A stretch of DNA of 23,430 nucleotides from CAKOSP01 sp964369845 (GTDB lineage Bacteria > Bacillota_I > Bacilli_A > RF39 > UBA660). Positions 6,130 to 14,689 of this stretch are shown here, piece after piece. The stretch lies in the NCBI GenBank assembly GCA_964369845.1, contig CAYJFJ010000019.1:1-23430 (forward strand), given 5' to 3'. The notes beneath the pieces were generated by a model that had not been told where the DNA came from, did not search any database, and was given only the letters and a program-made list of their open reading frames with translations. The stretch's first letter is position 1. Every line of letters begins with the position of its first letter. Position numbers and translations under genes: made by a program.

Positions 6130-8445
6130 ATGGTAAAAAAAGAAGAATTAAAAAAATTAAATGAGTATTGGAATGCTTTAAATTATCTTGCTGTAGGACA
6201 ATTATATTTACTCGATAATCCTCTTTTAAAAAGAAAATTAGAACTTAAAGATGTTAAACATAAAATTATAGGTCACTGGGGGACAGTTCCTGGTCAAACC
6301 ATGATTTATACTCATCTTAATAGAATTATAAATAAATACGATTTAAATATGATATATTTGTCTGGTCCCGGTCATGGAGGAAATGCTCCTGTTTCAGGAA
6401 CTTATTTAGAAGGTAGTTATTCTGAAATTTATCCAGAAGTATCTTTGAATGAAGAAGGAATGCAAAAATTATTTAAAAGATTTTCGTTTCCTGGTGGAAT
6501 TTCATCACATGCAGCGCCAGAAACTCCTGGATCAATTCATGAAGGTGGAGAACTTGGTTATAGTTTAGCTCATGCGTTTGGTGCAGTTCTTGATAATAAA
6601 GATTTAATTGCGTGTGCTGTGGTTGGAGATGGTGAAGCAGAAACTGGACCTCTTGCTACTAGTTGGCATTATAATAAATTTTTAAATCCCGAAAAAGATG
6701 GTGTAGTTTTACCTATTCTTCATTTAAACGGTTTTAAAATAAATAATCCAGCAGTACTTGCTAGAATTGATAAAGACGATCTATATGATTACTTTATTGG
6801 TCTTGGTTATAAGCCTTATTATGTTCATGGCTCTAAACCTATGAGTTTACACAAACAACTTGCCAGTGCAATGGATAAATGTATTGAAGATATTAAATTC
6901 ATAAAAGAAAATAGTTCTAAAATAAAGCGTATTATGTGGCCTATGATAGTTTTTGAAACACCTAAAGGTATGACTGGTCCTAAAGAAATAGTGGGTTCAT
7001 ATAAAGCTCACCAAGTTCCTTTTCAAGTTGAAAATGAAGAAGATTTACAAAAACTAGATGTTTGGTTAAAATCTTACAAGCCTGAAAAATTATTTGATGA
7101 AAAAGGAAGACTTAGATTGGATCTTAAAGATATTAATCCAACTCCTAAAAAGAAAATGGGTCTTAATCCCGTTACAAATGGAGGACTACTTTTAAAAGAT
7201 TTAATACTTCCAGATGTAAAAACTTGCGGTGTAGAAGTTAAAAATCATGGTCTTGAAAAAAATTCTGATATGATGATGCTTGGAAAGTATTTGAAAGAAG
7301 TGTTTATTTTAAATGACAAAAACCAAAACTTTAGAATATTTGGTCCAGATGAAGCCATGAGTAATAGATTTAATCATGTTTTTGAAACAGAAAATAAAAC
7401 TTTTAATTTACCTATTAATAAAAATGAAGAACTTTTAAGTAAAGATGGAAGAATGTTTGATGTAATGCTTTCTGAACATTTATGTCATGGTGCTTTAGAA
7501 GCTTATTTATTAACTGGTCGTCATGGAATAATGCATTCATATGAAGCTTTTATAAGAGTAGTCGATTCGATGGCTACTCAGCATGCTAAATGGCTTAAAG
7601 TTTCTAATGAGCTTCCATGGAGAAAAGATATTGCATCACTAAATTATTTACTTACTAGTCATTGTTGGCAACAAGATCATAATGGATATACTCATCAAGA
7701 TCCTGGTTTTTTAAATCATATTGCTACTAAAAAACCTGAGGCTACAAATATTTTCTTACCAATTGATGCAAATACTTTAATTTGCTCTGTAGATAAAATG
7801 CTAAAGTCAAAAAACAAAATAAATGTATGTGTTGCTAGTAAACATCCATCACTTCAGTGGCTTTCAATGACTGAAGCTAGTAAACATTTAAAAAATGGAA
7901 TTAGTAAATTTGAATGGGCGTCAACAGATACAGAAAAAACTTGTGATATTGTTCTTGCGTGTGCCGGAGATACTCCAACGTTAGAAGTTTTAGCTGCGTC
8001 TAATATTTTAAAAGAACATATGCCTACTTTAAAGGTAAGAGTAATAAATGTACTTGAATTATTTAAACTTGCACCAAGTGATAGAAATCCAAATGGATTA
8101 AGTGATAAAGAATATAATGAGTTATTCACTAAAAATAAACCTATATTATTTGCTTTTCATGGATATGCTGGTTTAATACATGAACTTACGTATGATCGTG
8201 AAAATAAAAATCTTACTGTAAGAGGTTATAATGAAGAAGGTACTATCACAACTCCATTTGATATGAGAGTTCAAAATAAAATAGATAGATATAATCTTAT
8301 TTTAGATGTACTTAAATTAACTAAGAAAAAAAATGATGCTTTAGAAAAATTATGTTTAGATACTTTAAAAAAACATCATGGTTATATTAGACAAAATGGT
8401 AAAGATATCGATGAAGTTGTTAATTTCACATTCGATAAAAACTAA
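6130..8445 (+). CDS. xfp: xylulose-5-phosphate/fructose-6-phosphate phosphoketolase
   Basis: A thiamine-diphosphate enzyme that phosphorolytically splits xylulose 5-phosphate (and often fructose 6-phosphate) to acetyl phosphate plus a shorter sugar phosphate. Family signatures are intact: YLSGPGHGGNA near residue 80, the ThDP/Mg motif GDGEAETGPLAT (from residue 166), SWHYNKFLNP and LHLNGFKINNP, FGPDEAMSNR, and the block EHLCHGALEAYLLTGRHGIMHSYEAF. Length 771 aa is at the short end of a family usually near 790-825 aa, but start and end are complete. It stands alone between terminators and follows AAGGAG. It points to heterofermentative or bifid-shunt-type sugar use with ATP made from acetyl phosphate; whether it accepts both substrates cannot be read from the sequence. 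Confidence 0.95.
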   Translation: MVKKEELKKLNEYWNALNYLAVGQLYLLDNPLLKRKLELKDVKHKIIGHWGTVPGQTMIYTHLNRIINKYDLNMIYLSGPGHGGNAPVSGTYLEGSYSEIYPEVSLNEEGMQKLFKRFSFPGGISSHAAPETPGSIHEGGELGYSLAHAFGAVLDNKDLIACAVVGDGEAETGPLATSWHYNKFLNPEKDGVVLPILHLNGFKINNPAVLARIDKDDLYDYFIGLGYKPYYVHGSKPMSLHKQLASAMDKCIEDIKFIKENSSKIKRIMWPMIVFETPKGMTGPKEIVGSYKAHQVPFQVENEEDLQKLDVWLKSYKPEKLFDEKGRLRLDLKDINPTPKKKMGLNPVTNGGLLLKDLILPDVKTCGVEVKNHGLEKNSDMMMLGKYLKEVFILNDKNQNFRIFGPDEAMSNRFNHVFETENKTFNLPINKNEELLSKDGRMFDVMLSEHLCHGALEAYLLTGRHGIMHSYEAFIRVVDSMATQHAKWLKVSNELPWRKDIASLNYLLTSHCWQQDHNGYTHQDPGFLNHIATKKPEATNIFLPIDANTLICSVDKMLKSKNKINVCVASKHPSLQWLSMTEASKHLKNGISKFEWASTDTEKTCDIVLACAGDTPTLEVLAASNILKEHMPTLKVRVINVLELFKLAPSDRNPNGLSDKEYNELFTKNKPILFAFHGYAGLIHELTYDRENKNLTVRGYNEEGTITTPFDMRVQNKIDRYNLILDVLKLTKKKNDALEKLCLDTLKKHHGYIRQNGKDIDEVVNFTFDKN

Positions 8446-8476
8446 GTAGATTACTAGAAAGTAATTTACTTTTTTT
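8444..8476 (+). terminator. Phosphoketolase terminator
   Basis: A 12-bp stem AAGTAGATTACT (8444-8455) / AGTAATTTACTT (8460-8471) with one G-U pair and loop AGAA, then a T run. The 5' arm overlaps the stop codon of xfp. Confidence 0.9.
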
Positions 8477-8517
8477 GAATTTTAAAGTAAAATGTAATAA
8501 AGAGCGAGGGATTAAAT

Positions 8518-9087
8518 ATGCAGTTTTATATTATTTTATTAGTTGTTGTTGGAGTTTGTTTTTTATTTTTATTTTTTAAATATAAAAAATATGAAAGTTT
8601 AGTAAAGGAAAATAGTGTTAAACTAATTAAACTAAAGAAACTTAATTCATCATATAGTTTTAATGAAAACGTTAAAAAGAAAATAACAATTGATCATTAT
8701 GTTATGAGCAAAACAGAGCTTTCTAAAGTTAATTTTAGTGAACTTATTATTCAGTTGATTTCTGATAATACTCAAAATATAAAACTTAACTTAGAATATA
8801 TAACTGAAAATGAAGGGAAATTTGAAGTTTATTCAAAAAAATATAATGCAATAGATGATGTTACTCCTGGTGATGTTATAAGTATTACTAATATGAAACT
8901 TAAAACGTTTAATTTTTTAGAAAACAAATTTTTTAAAATTAATAAACTTAAACCCGTTGTTAGTTTTAAAGTAGTTATTAGTGCTAAATTTGAAGAGTCT
9001 AAAGGTAAAAATAAATATCATAAAGAACATACTTTTTCATATAGTGATTTAAAAAAATATTATAATGAAATTTTAGAAACTGAGTAA
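8518..9087 (+). CDS. Uncharacterised single-pass membrane protein
   Basis: I do not recognise the family. The N-terminus has one strongly hydrophobic segment (residues 2-20, FYIILLVVVGVCFLFLFF) followed by a Lys/Tyr-rich stretch (KYKKYE), which suggests a signal anchor with the remaining ~165 residues on the cytoplasmic side by the positive-inside rule. The rest is Lys/Asn-rich, contains alternating hydrophobic residues compatible with beta strands (e.g. KVVISAKFEE) and no catalytic motif or cysteine pair. There is a GAGG-type ribosome site before ATG8518, and the gene is bounded by terminators on both sides. It is on its own, so context gives no hint of a role. Confidence 0.7.
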   Translation: MQFYIILLVVVGVCFLFLFFKYKKYESLVKENSVKLIKLKKLNSSYSFNENVKKKITIDHYVMSKTELSKVNFSELIIQLISDNTQNIKLNLEYITENEGKFEVYSKKYNAIDDVTPGDVISITNMKLKTFNFLENKFFKINKLKPVVSFKVVISAKFEESKGKNKYHKEHTFSYSDLKKYYNEILETE

Positions 9088-9100
9088 TCAGTTTTTTTTT
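9078..9100 (+). terminator. Terminator of the 8518-9087 gene
   Basis: AACTGA (9078-9083), loop GTAA (9084-9087), TCAGTT (9088-9093), then a T run. The stem includes the end of the coding region. Confidence 0.75.
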
Positions 9101-9102
9101 AC

Positions 9103-9133
9103 AAAAAAAAAGCAACTGAATTTTCAGTTACTT
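9103..9133 (-). terminator. Terminator of the DUF4234-DUF2752 operon
   Basis: On the minus strand AAGTAACTGA pairs with TCAGTTGCTT (10 bp, one G-U) around a four-base loop, followed by a run of T (9110-9103). With the plus-strand hairpin at 9078-9100 it forms a back-to-back terminator pair between convergent genes. Confidence 0.85.
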
Positions 9134-9530
9134 AAATATTGATTCCTGGTATGTTTCTTAAAATTCCATAAGCTAAAAATATTGTTAATAAGCTATAAAT
9201 TATTACTTTTGGAATAGGTTTTAAATCTTTTTGAAATATATAACTATAAAACATACGATAAAAACCTATACCGATAACTATTATAATTAAATATGCTAGT
9301 TTATTATATTCTAAAGCTTCAATAAATTTAAAATTTAAAATACTTATCATAGCTCTTGTAATTCCACATCCTGGGCAATATAGCCCTGTAACAGTTTCAA
9401 ATAGACAAGGTACACTAAAGTAATCGACTAAAAATAAAGCATAAAAAATTCCTAGTCCTATCATACCAATACATATAAGTAAACTTATATATAATCTTTT
9501 TTTTGTGTTTTTATCTGTTGTTATCAGCAT
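9132..9530 (-). CDS. DUF2752 family membrane protein
   Basis: The signature CLFETVTGLYCPGCGITRA (near residues 42-60), with the CPGCGxTRA core, is that of DUF2752 proteins, small integral membrane proteins of unknown function. Hydrophobic segments lie near residues 13-33, 76-96 and 108-125. In Bacillota such genes often sit next to DUF4234/TM2-like genes, as here: the start overlaps the end of the upstream DUF4234 gene by 20 bp, so the pair is translationally coupled. The Cys pair in CPGC could bind metal or be redox-active; this is inference. Confidence 0.85.
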   Translation of the reverse strand: MLITTDKNTKKRLYISLLICIGMIGLGIFYALFLVDYFSVPCLFETVTGLYCPGCGITRAMISILNFKFIEALEYNKLAYLIIIVIGIGFYRMFYSYIFQKDLKPIPKVIIYSLLTIFLAYGILRNIPGINI

Positions 9531-9855
9531 AGTTATTTAATTCACTTTGGATTAAACAATAATTTACTATTCCTAAACCGAATAAAGCAAGTACTAAATA
9601 AATAATTGAATTATCACTAGTTCCTAATTTAGCTTCATACATTGCTTTTCCCATTTTGTAGAAAATATAATACATATAAATTCCACAAGTAATGATACTA
9701 AGTAAGAACGCAGTTCCACCAGTAGGTAGTGAATTATCATTAGTTGAAACTCTTACATCATCAACTAAAACAATAAACCAATAAATTCCATAAATACCAC
9801 AAGTTACAATTGATAAAATAATTGCAGTAACAATATCTCTTCTTTTAATTCCCAT
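9511..9855 (-). CDS. DUF4234 family membrane protein
   Basis: Two related hairpin-like hydrophobic units, each containing a TCGIY motif (IVTCGIYGIYWFIVLVDD and IITCGIYMYYIFYKMGKAM), match the DUF4234 pattern; a third hydrophobic stretch follows at about residues 84-100. Function is unknown. It starts with ATG9855 behind a perfect GGAGG ribosome site and is the first gene of a two-gene minus-strand operon with the DUF2752 gene. It diverges from the superoxide reductase gene, with 94 bp between the two starts. Confidence 0.8.
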   Translation of the reverse strand: MGIKRRDIVTAIILSIVTCGIYGIYWFIVLVDDVRVSTNDNSLPTGGTAFLLSIITCGIYMYYIFYKMGKAMYEAKLGTSDNSIIYLVLALFGLGIVNYCLIQSELNNYADNNR

Positions 9856-9905
9856 TTCTTTACCTCCATTAATATAATATCAAATTTTGAAATTAATTAA
9901 AAGTG

Positions 9906-9933
9906 TTTACTATAAAAAAATATAGTGTATAAT
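9906..9933 (+). promoter_or_regulatory. sigma-A promoter for superoxide reductase
   Basis: TTTACT (9906-9911), a 16-bp spacer and TATAAT (9928-9933), 16 bp before ATG9950 and upstream of AGGAGG. No clear operator palindrome was found around it. Confidence 0.65.
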
Positions 9934-9949
9934 TAATTTAGGAGGAAGT

Positions 9950-10315
9950 ATGAAATTTTATTATTGTGCACACTGCAAGAATGTAGTAATTAAAATATCT
10001 GATAAAGGAGTGCCTTTATTATGTTGTGGTGAGGTTATGGAATCACTTTTAGCAAATAATGTAGATGCAGCTTTTGAAAAACATGTTCCAGTTATAACAA
10101 AACCAAGTGATAATTTAGCTATAGTTAAAGTAGGTGATGTTTTACATCCTATGGTAAATGAACATTATATTGAATTTATAGTATTGGAAAAAGAAACTGG
10201 TTTTGAAATAAAATATTTAAATCCTGGTGAAAACCCTGAAGTTACATTTAATGTTACTGAAGATATATTAAACGTTTACGCTTATTGTAATTTACATGGT
10301 CTATGGAAAAATTAA
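9950..10315 (+). CDS. dfx: desulfoferrodoxin / superoxide reductase (class I)
   Basis: Reduces superoxide to hydrogen peroxide without making oxygen, a defence of anaerobes. The N-terminal desulforedoxin-like iron site is complete (C6, C9, C25, C26). The catalytic Fe(His)4(Cys) site is also complete: H45 in EKHVP, H66 and H72 in HPMVNEHYI, and C113 and H116 in YCNLHGLW. The E43-K44 pair preceding the first His matches the loop that gates the iron in characterised enzymes. At 121 aa it is a usual class I length. It has its own promoter, an AGGAGG ribosome site and terminator. Electrons would come from a rubredoxin, which is not encoded here. Confidence 0.95.
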   Translation: MKFYYCAHCKNVVIKISDKGVPLLCCGEVMESLLANNVDAAFEKHVPVITKPSDNLAIVKVGDVLHPMVNEHYIEFIVLEKETGFEIKYLNPGENPEVTFNVTEDILNVYAYCNLHGLWKN

Positions 10316-10335
10316 ATTTTAATTTTTCTTTTTTT
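10306..10335 (+). terminator. Superoxide reductase terminator
   Basis: Perfect 10-bp stem GAAAAATTAA / TTAATTTTTC with loop ATT, followed by seven T. The 5' arm contains the stop codon. Confidence 0.8.
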
Positions 10336-10336
10336 A

Positions 10337-10345
10337 TGTTAAAAT
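10337..10345 (+). promoter_or_regulatory. Extended -10 promoter, probably giving a leaderless radical SAM mRNA
   Basis: TGTTAAAAT (TGN plus TAAAAT at 10340-10345) ends 6 bp before ATG10352, so transcription should begin at or within a base or two of the start codon. No Shine-Dalgarno sequence lies in between. Confidence 0.45.
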
Positions 10346-10351
10346 ACGTTT

Positions 10352-11122
10352 ATGAAGAAGTTTAAAAAAATTTATATTGAAATAACTAATGTTTGTAACT
10401 TAAGATGCTCTTTTTGCTCGCAAGATAATTTACCTAATAAGTTTATAACATTAAAAGAGTTTGAAATTATTTTGAAAAAAATAGATAAATATACTGATTA
10501 TGTTTATTTACACGTAAAAGGGGAACCTCTTTTACATCCTGATATTGAAAAAATTATTTCTTTATGTAGTAAATATAATAAGAAAGTTAATCTTACTACT
10601 AATGGAGTTTTACTCTTGAAAAATGTTTCTAAGTTAAAAAACGTTAGACAAATTAATATATCACTTCAAAGTATTACAGATATAAGTGTGCTTGATGATA
10701 TTTTTGAAGCTGTAGATATTCTTTCACAAAACACATTTATTTCTTATAGATTATGGGCTAAGAATAATTTTGAAAAAGAAATTTTAGAAAAAATTAATAA
10801 TAAATATAATTCTATATCTAAAAATCTTTCTAGTAATGTTTTTTTAGATATAGATAAAGAATTTATATGGCCAGACTTAACTAATGATTATTTAGAAAAA
10901 AAAGGAACATGCTTTGGAACTAGAACTCATATAGCTATTTTAGTAAGTGGAAAAGTAGTTCCTTGCTGCTTGGATAGTAAAGGTATTATTAATTTGGGTA
11001 ATATTTTTGATACTGATTTAGAATCTATTATTTCTAGTGATAAATTTTTAAAAATGAAAAAAGGATTTGAAAACAATAAAAAAGAAGAACTTTTATGTCA
11101 AAAATGTAGTTTTGACTCTTAA
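10352..11122 (+). CDS. radical SAM protein with SPASM-type C-terminus
   Basis: The [4Fe-4S]-SAM motif CxxxCxxC is present as C15, C19 and C22 in TNVCNLRCSFC, followed by the GEP motif (KGEP, residues 56-59) and LTTNG. A C-terminal Cys-rich part with C187, C205, C206, C249 and C252 resembles the SPASM/twitch region that binds auxiliary Fe-S clusters in peptide- and protein-modifying enzymes. Length 256 aa is short for a full SPASM protein. No precursor peptide or maturase partner is adjacent, so the substrate is unknown. The start appears nearly leaderless (extended -10 box ending 6 bp upstream). The end overlaps the converging gerKB stop by 4 bp, with no terminator between them. Confidence 0.88.
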   Translation: MKKFKKIYIEITNVCNLRCSFCSQDNLPNKFITLKEFEIILKKIDKYTDYVYLHVKGEPLLHPDIEKIISLCSKYNKKVNLTTNGVLLLKNVSKLKNVRQINISLQSITDISVLDDIFEAVDILSQNTFISYRLWAKNNFEKEILEKINNKYNSISKNLSSNVFLDIDKEFIWPDLTNDYLEKKGTCFGTRTHIAILVSGKVVPCCLDSKGIINLGNIFDTDLESIISSDKFLKMKKGFENNKKEELLCQKCSFDS

Positions 11123-12150
11123 GTTTTTCTTTTTTTTGTAATTAAATAAAGTACAGGTCCTGTAATAATTAATAATATACCAAATACTATTATTCCAGTT
11201 CCAAAAAAGTTTATTATTGCTACAAAATCACTTGCAAAAATATTGTATGCTGTTAAACTCATAATTATTAGTAATAAAGGAATTAATATATTTTTACTTT
11301 TATTAGTAAACATTTTCCTTATTTTTGATATAGCTAATGTTATTAAGATAAATGCATCAAAATACCATATTATAGAAGCAAAGTTTTCTATATTTTCAAT
11401 AAAATCTAATAATCTAATTCTTCTGAGTACCATGTATTCTGGATATGAATATGATTTAATTAAAAATTCTCCTAAAACTCCTATTACATAAAAATTTATT
11501 AAGAAAATTATTCCAGATGCTACTGCATAACTTATTAATTTTGTTTTAAGTGGTACTTTATATTCAAGCAATAATATATTTGGTATAGAAGATAATATTC
11601 CATATATTAATGCACTTATAAAAATATTTGATATATTAGTAGTTAATATTGGTGCAAAGTTTGTATAATCTAAAAAACTTGTTAGAAGTGTACTATTAGA
11701 TAAATTTATTAATATACTAAATGGAAGTAATATTATACTTATTCTTAATATTGTATTTTCACTTTTAAGAGCTCCGTAAATACATACTGTAAATAATAAT
11801 AGCATAGTTGCTAGTGTAGGAGTATCAAATAAATAATATACTTTAACAAAGTTGGTAAATATTACACTTACATAAAATAATAAATAAGTATAAGTGATGA
11901 AAAATAGAAATTTATAAAGTTTTGTAATTAAAGTGCCTTTGTTTAAAAAATAATTCAAATTATAATTTATATTTTTTGATACTTTATCAAATATATATAT
12001 AAACATATTACCAAGTAAATAACCTAGTATAATACTTATCCATGCATCTTTACCACTAAAACGGAATATATAAGAAAATCCTACTCCTAAAAACATTGCT
12101 CTACTTAAAAAGTATGATGTTGCAAAAAATTCTTTTTTAGTTATAAACAT
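11119..12150 (-). CDS. gerKB: GerAB/GerKB-type spore germination permease
   Basis: An integral membrane protein of the APC-superfamily endospore germination family (Spore_permease), which forms the nutrient-binding B subunit of a germinant receptor in the spore inner membrane. About ten hydrophobic segments are visible. The N-terminus FITKKEFFATSYFLSRAMFLGVGFSYIF and the spacing of segments fit the family. I place the start at ATG12150, which has AAGGAAAGG 11 nt upstream; an in-frame GTG at 12177 would add nine residues without a comparable site. The ATG start gives 343 aa, normal being 360-370. It overlaps the end of gerKC by 14 bp. Operon order A-C-B matches gerK of Bacillus subtilis. Confidence 0.9.
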   Translation of the reverse strand: MFITKKEFFATSYFLSRAMFLGVGFSYIFRFSGKDAWISIILGYLLGNMFIYIFDKVSKNINYNLNYFLNKGTLITKLYKFLFFITYTYLLFYVSVIFTNFVKVYYLFDTPTLATMLLLFTVCIYGALKSENTILRISIILLPFSILINLSNSTLLTSFLDYTNFAPILTTNISNIFISALIYGILSSIPNILLLEYKVPLKTKLISYAVASGIIFLINFYVIGVLGEFLIKSYSYPEYMVLRRIRLLDFIENIENFASIIWYFDAFILITLAISKIRKMFTNKSKNILIPLLLIIMSLTAYNIFASDFVAIINFFGTGIIVFGILLIITGPVLYLITKKRKT

Positions 12151-13207
12151 TGTATACAAGTCCTTTCCTTGAAACACTTACATTTACTTCTATTTTTATA
12201 TTTGCGCTTAACCATAGATCTTTGTTTTCTTTTCGGCTATTTATGTAATATATATTTTCTAAACCTAATAAATCTGTATTGTTTTTTTGACAAGTTTTTA
12301 TAAAGCTTTCAATGTCACTAGTTAAAGACTCTTCATATATTTTTTCAACTATTTCAAATGAATCGTTATCATCTATGTTTAGTGTCGTTGGTGATTTTTT
12401 TATTTCTGCTACTGCATTTACTTTTATAGTTATTAAATCGTTGTCTACTGTTAGCGTTGTATTTTCAAAATTTATACTAGACTCTACTGATTCTCCTAAA
12501 TAATTTTCTGATATAACAATTTCAGTTTGATCTTTAATTAAAGCATTATATAAATTGGCATCATAAGTACTTATTTCACTTGTTAATTTCCCATTTGAAA
12601 ATGCTGCAGAATCATCTAAAAGAATTAAATCATCTTCACTTTTTATAATTGATACTACTGGGTCCATCTTATGTTCATTTAACTGCTGAATAAATATAGC
12701 AAAAGGCAAATGAATATAATAGTTTTCACTATATGTATTGTCATTAACTAGACTATATATGTAAAACGATGCTGCTGGGTATTCTTTACTAGTTGTGTTA
12801 AATATTTCTTCAGGAGTGTTTTCTTTAGTTATGACAAATTGAAATTCTTCATTAAGTTTGGGATTTCTTATTACAAAATCTGTTACATCATCTAATTTTT
12901 TATTTACTACTTTTTCACTTAAGATTAAAACTTGAGTATGTGAAAAATAAGGAGTTGCACTTAATTTTTCACTTACTTTAATAAAAGCTTCATAAATGTT
13001 TTCTGACTTTGCATTTACTGTAAAAGTTTCAGTAGAGATTGTATTGTTTTCTTTTTTGTTATCCATTATTTCAAAAGTTACAATAAACTCATCTTCTTGA
13101 TAATCAATGCCTATACCTGTAACATATGACAGTGCATTTAACTCTTTATAATCAGCACATCCAGTTACTAGTATTAAAAATAAACTTATTATAATTATTT
13201 TTTTCAT
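12137..13207 (-). CDS. gerKC: GerAC/GerKC-type spore germination lipoprotein
   Basis: The signal peptide MKKIIIISLFLILVTGCAD ends in the lipobox VTGC with C17 as the lipidated residue, so this is a membrane-anchored lipoprotein. The following ELNALSYVTGIGIDYQEDEF is the family signature of Ger(x)C proteins, the C subunit of germinant receptors. Length 356 aa is slightly short but complete. The start codon follows the gerKA stop directly (TAAATG), with AGGGAGAG inside the gerKA end as ribosome site. It acts with the A and B subunits encoded on either side. Confidence 0.92.
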   Translation of the reverse strand: MKKIIIISLFLILVTGCADYKELNALSYVTGIGIDYQEDEFIVTFEIMDNKKENNTISTETFTVNAKSENIYEAFIKVSEKLSATPYFSHTQVLILSEKVVNKKLDDVTDFVIRNPKLNEEFQFVITKENTPEEIFNTTSKEYPAASFYIYSLVNDNTYSENYYIHLPFAIFIQQLNEHKMDPVVSIIKSEDDLILLDDSAAFSNGKLTSEISTYDANLYNALIKDQTEIVISENYLGESVESSINFENTTLTVDNDLITIKVNAVAEIKKSPTTLNIDDNDSFEIVEKIYEESLTSDIESFIKTCQKNNTDLLGLENIYYINSRKENKDLWLSANIKIEVNVSVSRKGLVYNVYN

Positions 13208-14635
13208 TTAACTCTCCCTTGTATAATTTTCTTGGACTAATGCGCTGCTTCTTTTTTTGTTTTTTGCTTCATCTGCTTTAAAAAATACTGATTTGAAATA
13301 ATTTAAATCAAATGGAGCAAGAGGAGTTGTATATACTTTTCCAAGTGAATATGTACTTGTAACTTTAATTAAAAGTAAAAATAAAATTAATACCCAACCA
13401 TATAAGCCTAAGAAAGCTGCCGCTAGTAAAAAAATAAAACGATAATACCTTGTAGCATTTATCATATCTATATCAGTAAATATTAAACTTGATACAAATG
13501 TTAAAGCTATTACTATAATCATAATAGGTGATACAATTCCAGCAGATACCGCGGCCTCACCGAGTACTAAAGCACCTAAAATAGAAATAGAAGAGCCGTA
13601 AGCTGAAGGAAATCTTAAATCACTTTCTCTTAGTATTTCACTTATAATAAGTATAATAAGTGCTTCGATAAATGCAGGAAAGGGGAGGCCCTCTCTTTGC
13701 GCTGCAAAGTTTAGTAGTAAGTTAGTTGGAATTGCCTCTTGATTATAGTTTACTATTGCTATGTATAAGCCTGGACCCATAATAGTTAAAAAGAAAGCTA
13801 TCATTCTTAATATTTTGACGAAATTAACATTTATACTTTTTGTATACATATCAGTAGCGGGGTGAAAAAAGTCGATAAAAAAACAAGGAGTTACTAAAAC
13901 AAATGTTGAGTTATCTACAACTATAGCAATTTTTCCTTGGAGTATTGCTTTTGAAACAGTGTCAGGTCTTTCATCATATTTGATTGTTGGAAATATACTT
14001 CTTGATTCTCCGTCAATTAAGTGAGCAAGTTCTGATGAGTCTATTATTCCATCTATGTCTATGTCTTTTATTTTTGAGTATACTCTTTTTACAAGACGTG
14101 GGTCTGTTATATCTTCAAGGTATAATATTGATACTGCTGTATTTGTTTTTCTTCCTAAAAATAATGTTTTGGTCATTAATTTACTTGATTTGATTCTTCT
14201 TTTAATTAAACCGATATTCATTAAACTATTTTCAACAAATGCATCTTTTGGTCCATTTACTGATGCTTGAACTTGAGGTGATGAGACACTTCTAAATACA
14301 TTTAATCTAGCTTCAACGGCATATACTTCATCTTTTTCAATTACAAGAGCAAAACCATTAGTTAAATAAAATTCGAGTTTATCTAGGTTATCTACTTTTA
14401 AAGTGTTAGCGCCTGCTATTAAATTAACAAGTTCACCTATATTTTTTTTAAGGTTTATTATATTTACTAAATTTTTTAAAATAAGCTCATTTACTTTGTC
14501 ACTTGATGTGGTTGTTTCCATATAAACTACATCTATTTTTCTAAAAAAAGCTGCCGAGTAACTTTTGACTTTTATATCTGGGCTGTTATTAAATTCTTTT
14601 AAAATTCTGTTTGTAATATTCATATATTTCACCAT
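13208..14635 (-). CDS. gerKA: GerAA/GerKA-type spore germination protein
   Basis: The A subunit of a GerA-family nutrient germinant receptor; A subunits are proposed to oligomerise and conduct ions at the start of germination. The N-terminal half is soluble, and the C-terminal half has the conserved membrane segments, including FPAFIEALIILIISEILRESDLRFP and GSSISILGALVLGEAAVSAGIVSP, which correspond to the family signature. Length 475 aa is normal. Two starts are possible: ATG14635 (AAAGG 11 nt upstream) and ATG14623. It heads a three-gene A-C-B operon. The upstream region contains a sequence resembling a sigma-G promoter. Confidence 0.93.
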   Translation of the reverse strand: MVKYMNITNRILKEFNNSPDIKVKSYSAAFFRKIDVVYMETTTSSDKVNELILKNLVNIINLKKNIGELVNLIAGANTLKVDNLDKLEFYLTNGFALVIEKDEVYAVEARLNVFRSVSSPQVQASVNGPKDAFVENSLMNIGLIKRRIKSSKLMTKTLFLGRKTNTAVSILYLEDITDPRLVKRVYSKIKDIDIDGIIDSSELAHLIDGESRSIFPTIKYDERPDTVSKAILQGKIAIVVDNSTFVLVTPCFFIDFFHPATDMYTKSINVNFVKILRMIAFFLTIMGPGLYIAIVNYNQEAIPTNLLLNFAAQREGLPFPAFIEALIILIISEILRESDLRFPSAYGSSISILGALVLGEAAVSAGIVSPIMIIVIALTFVSSLIFTDIDMINATRYYRFIFLLAAAFLGLYGWVLILFLLLIKVTSTYSLGKVYTTPLAPFDLNYFKSVFFKADEAKNKKRSSALVQENYTRES

Positions 14636-14658
14636 TTTTATTATTTACCTTTTTTTGG

Positions 14659-14689
14659 TAATTATTCTAAAAAAAATTTGCGATTATTC
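14659..14689 (-). promoter_or_regulatory. Possible sigma-G promoter for gerKACB
   Basis: On the minus strand, GAATA (14689-14685), 18 bp, AATAATTA (14666-14659), compared with a forespore sigma-G pattern of GMATR and CATNNTA. One key base differs (A for C). Germinant receptor operons are normally transcribed by sigma-G, which supports the reading, but A+T-rich DNA makes chance matches likely. Confidence 0.35.
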
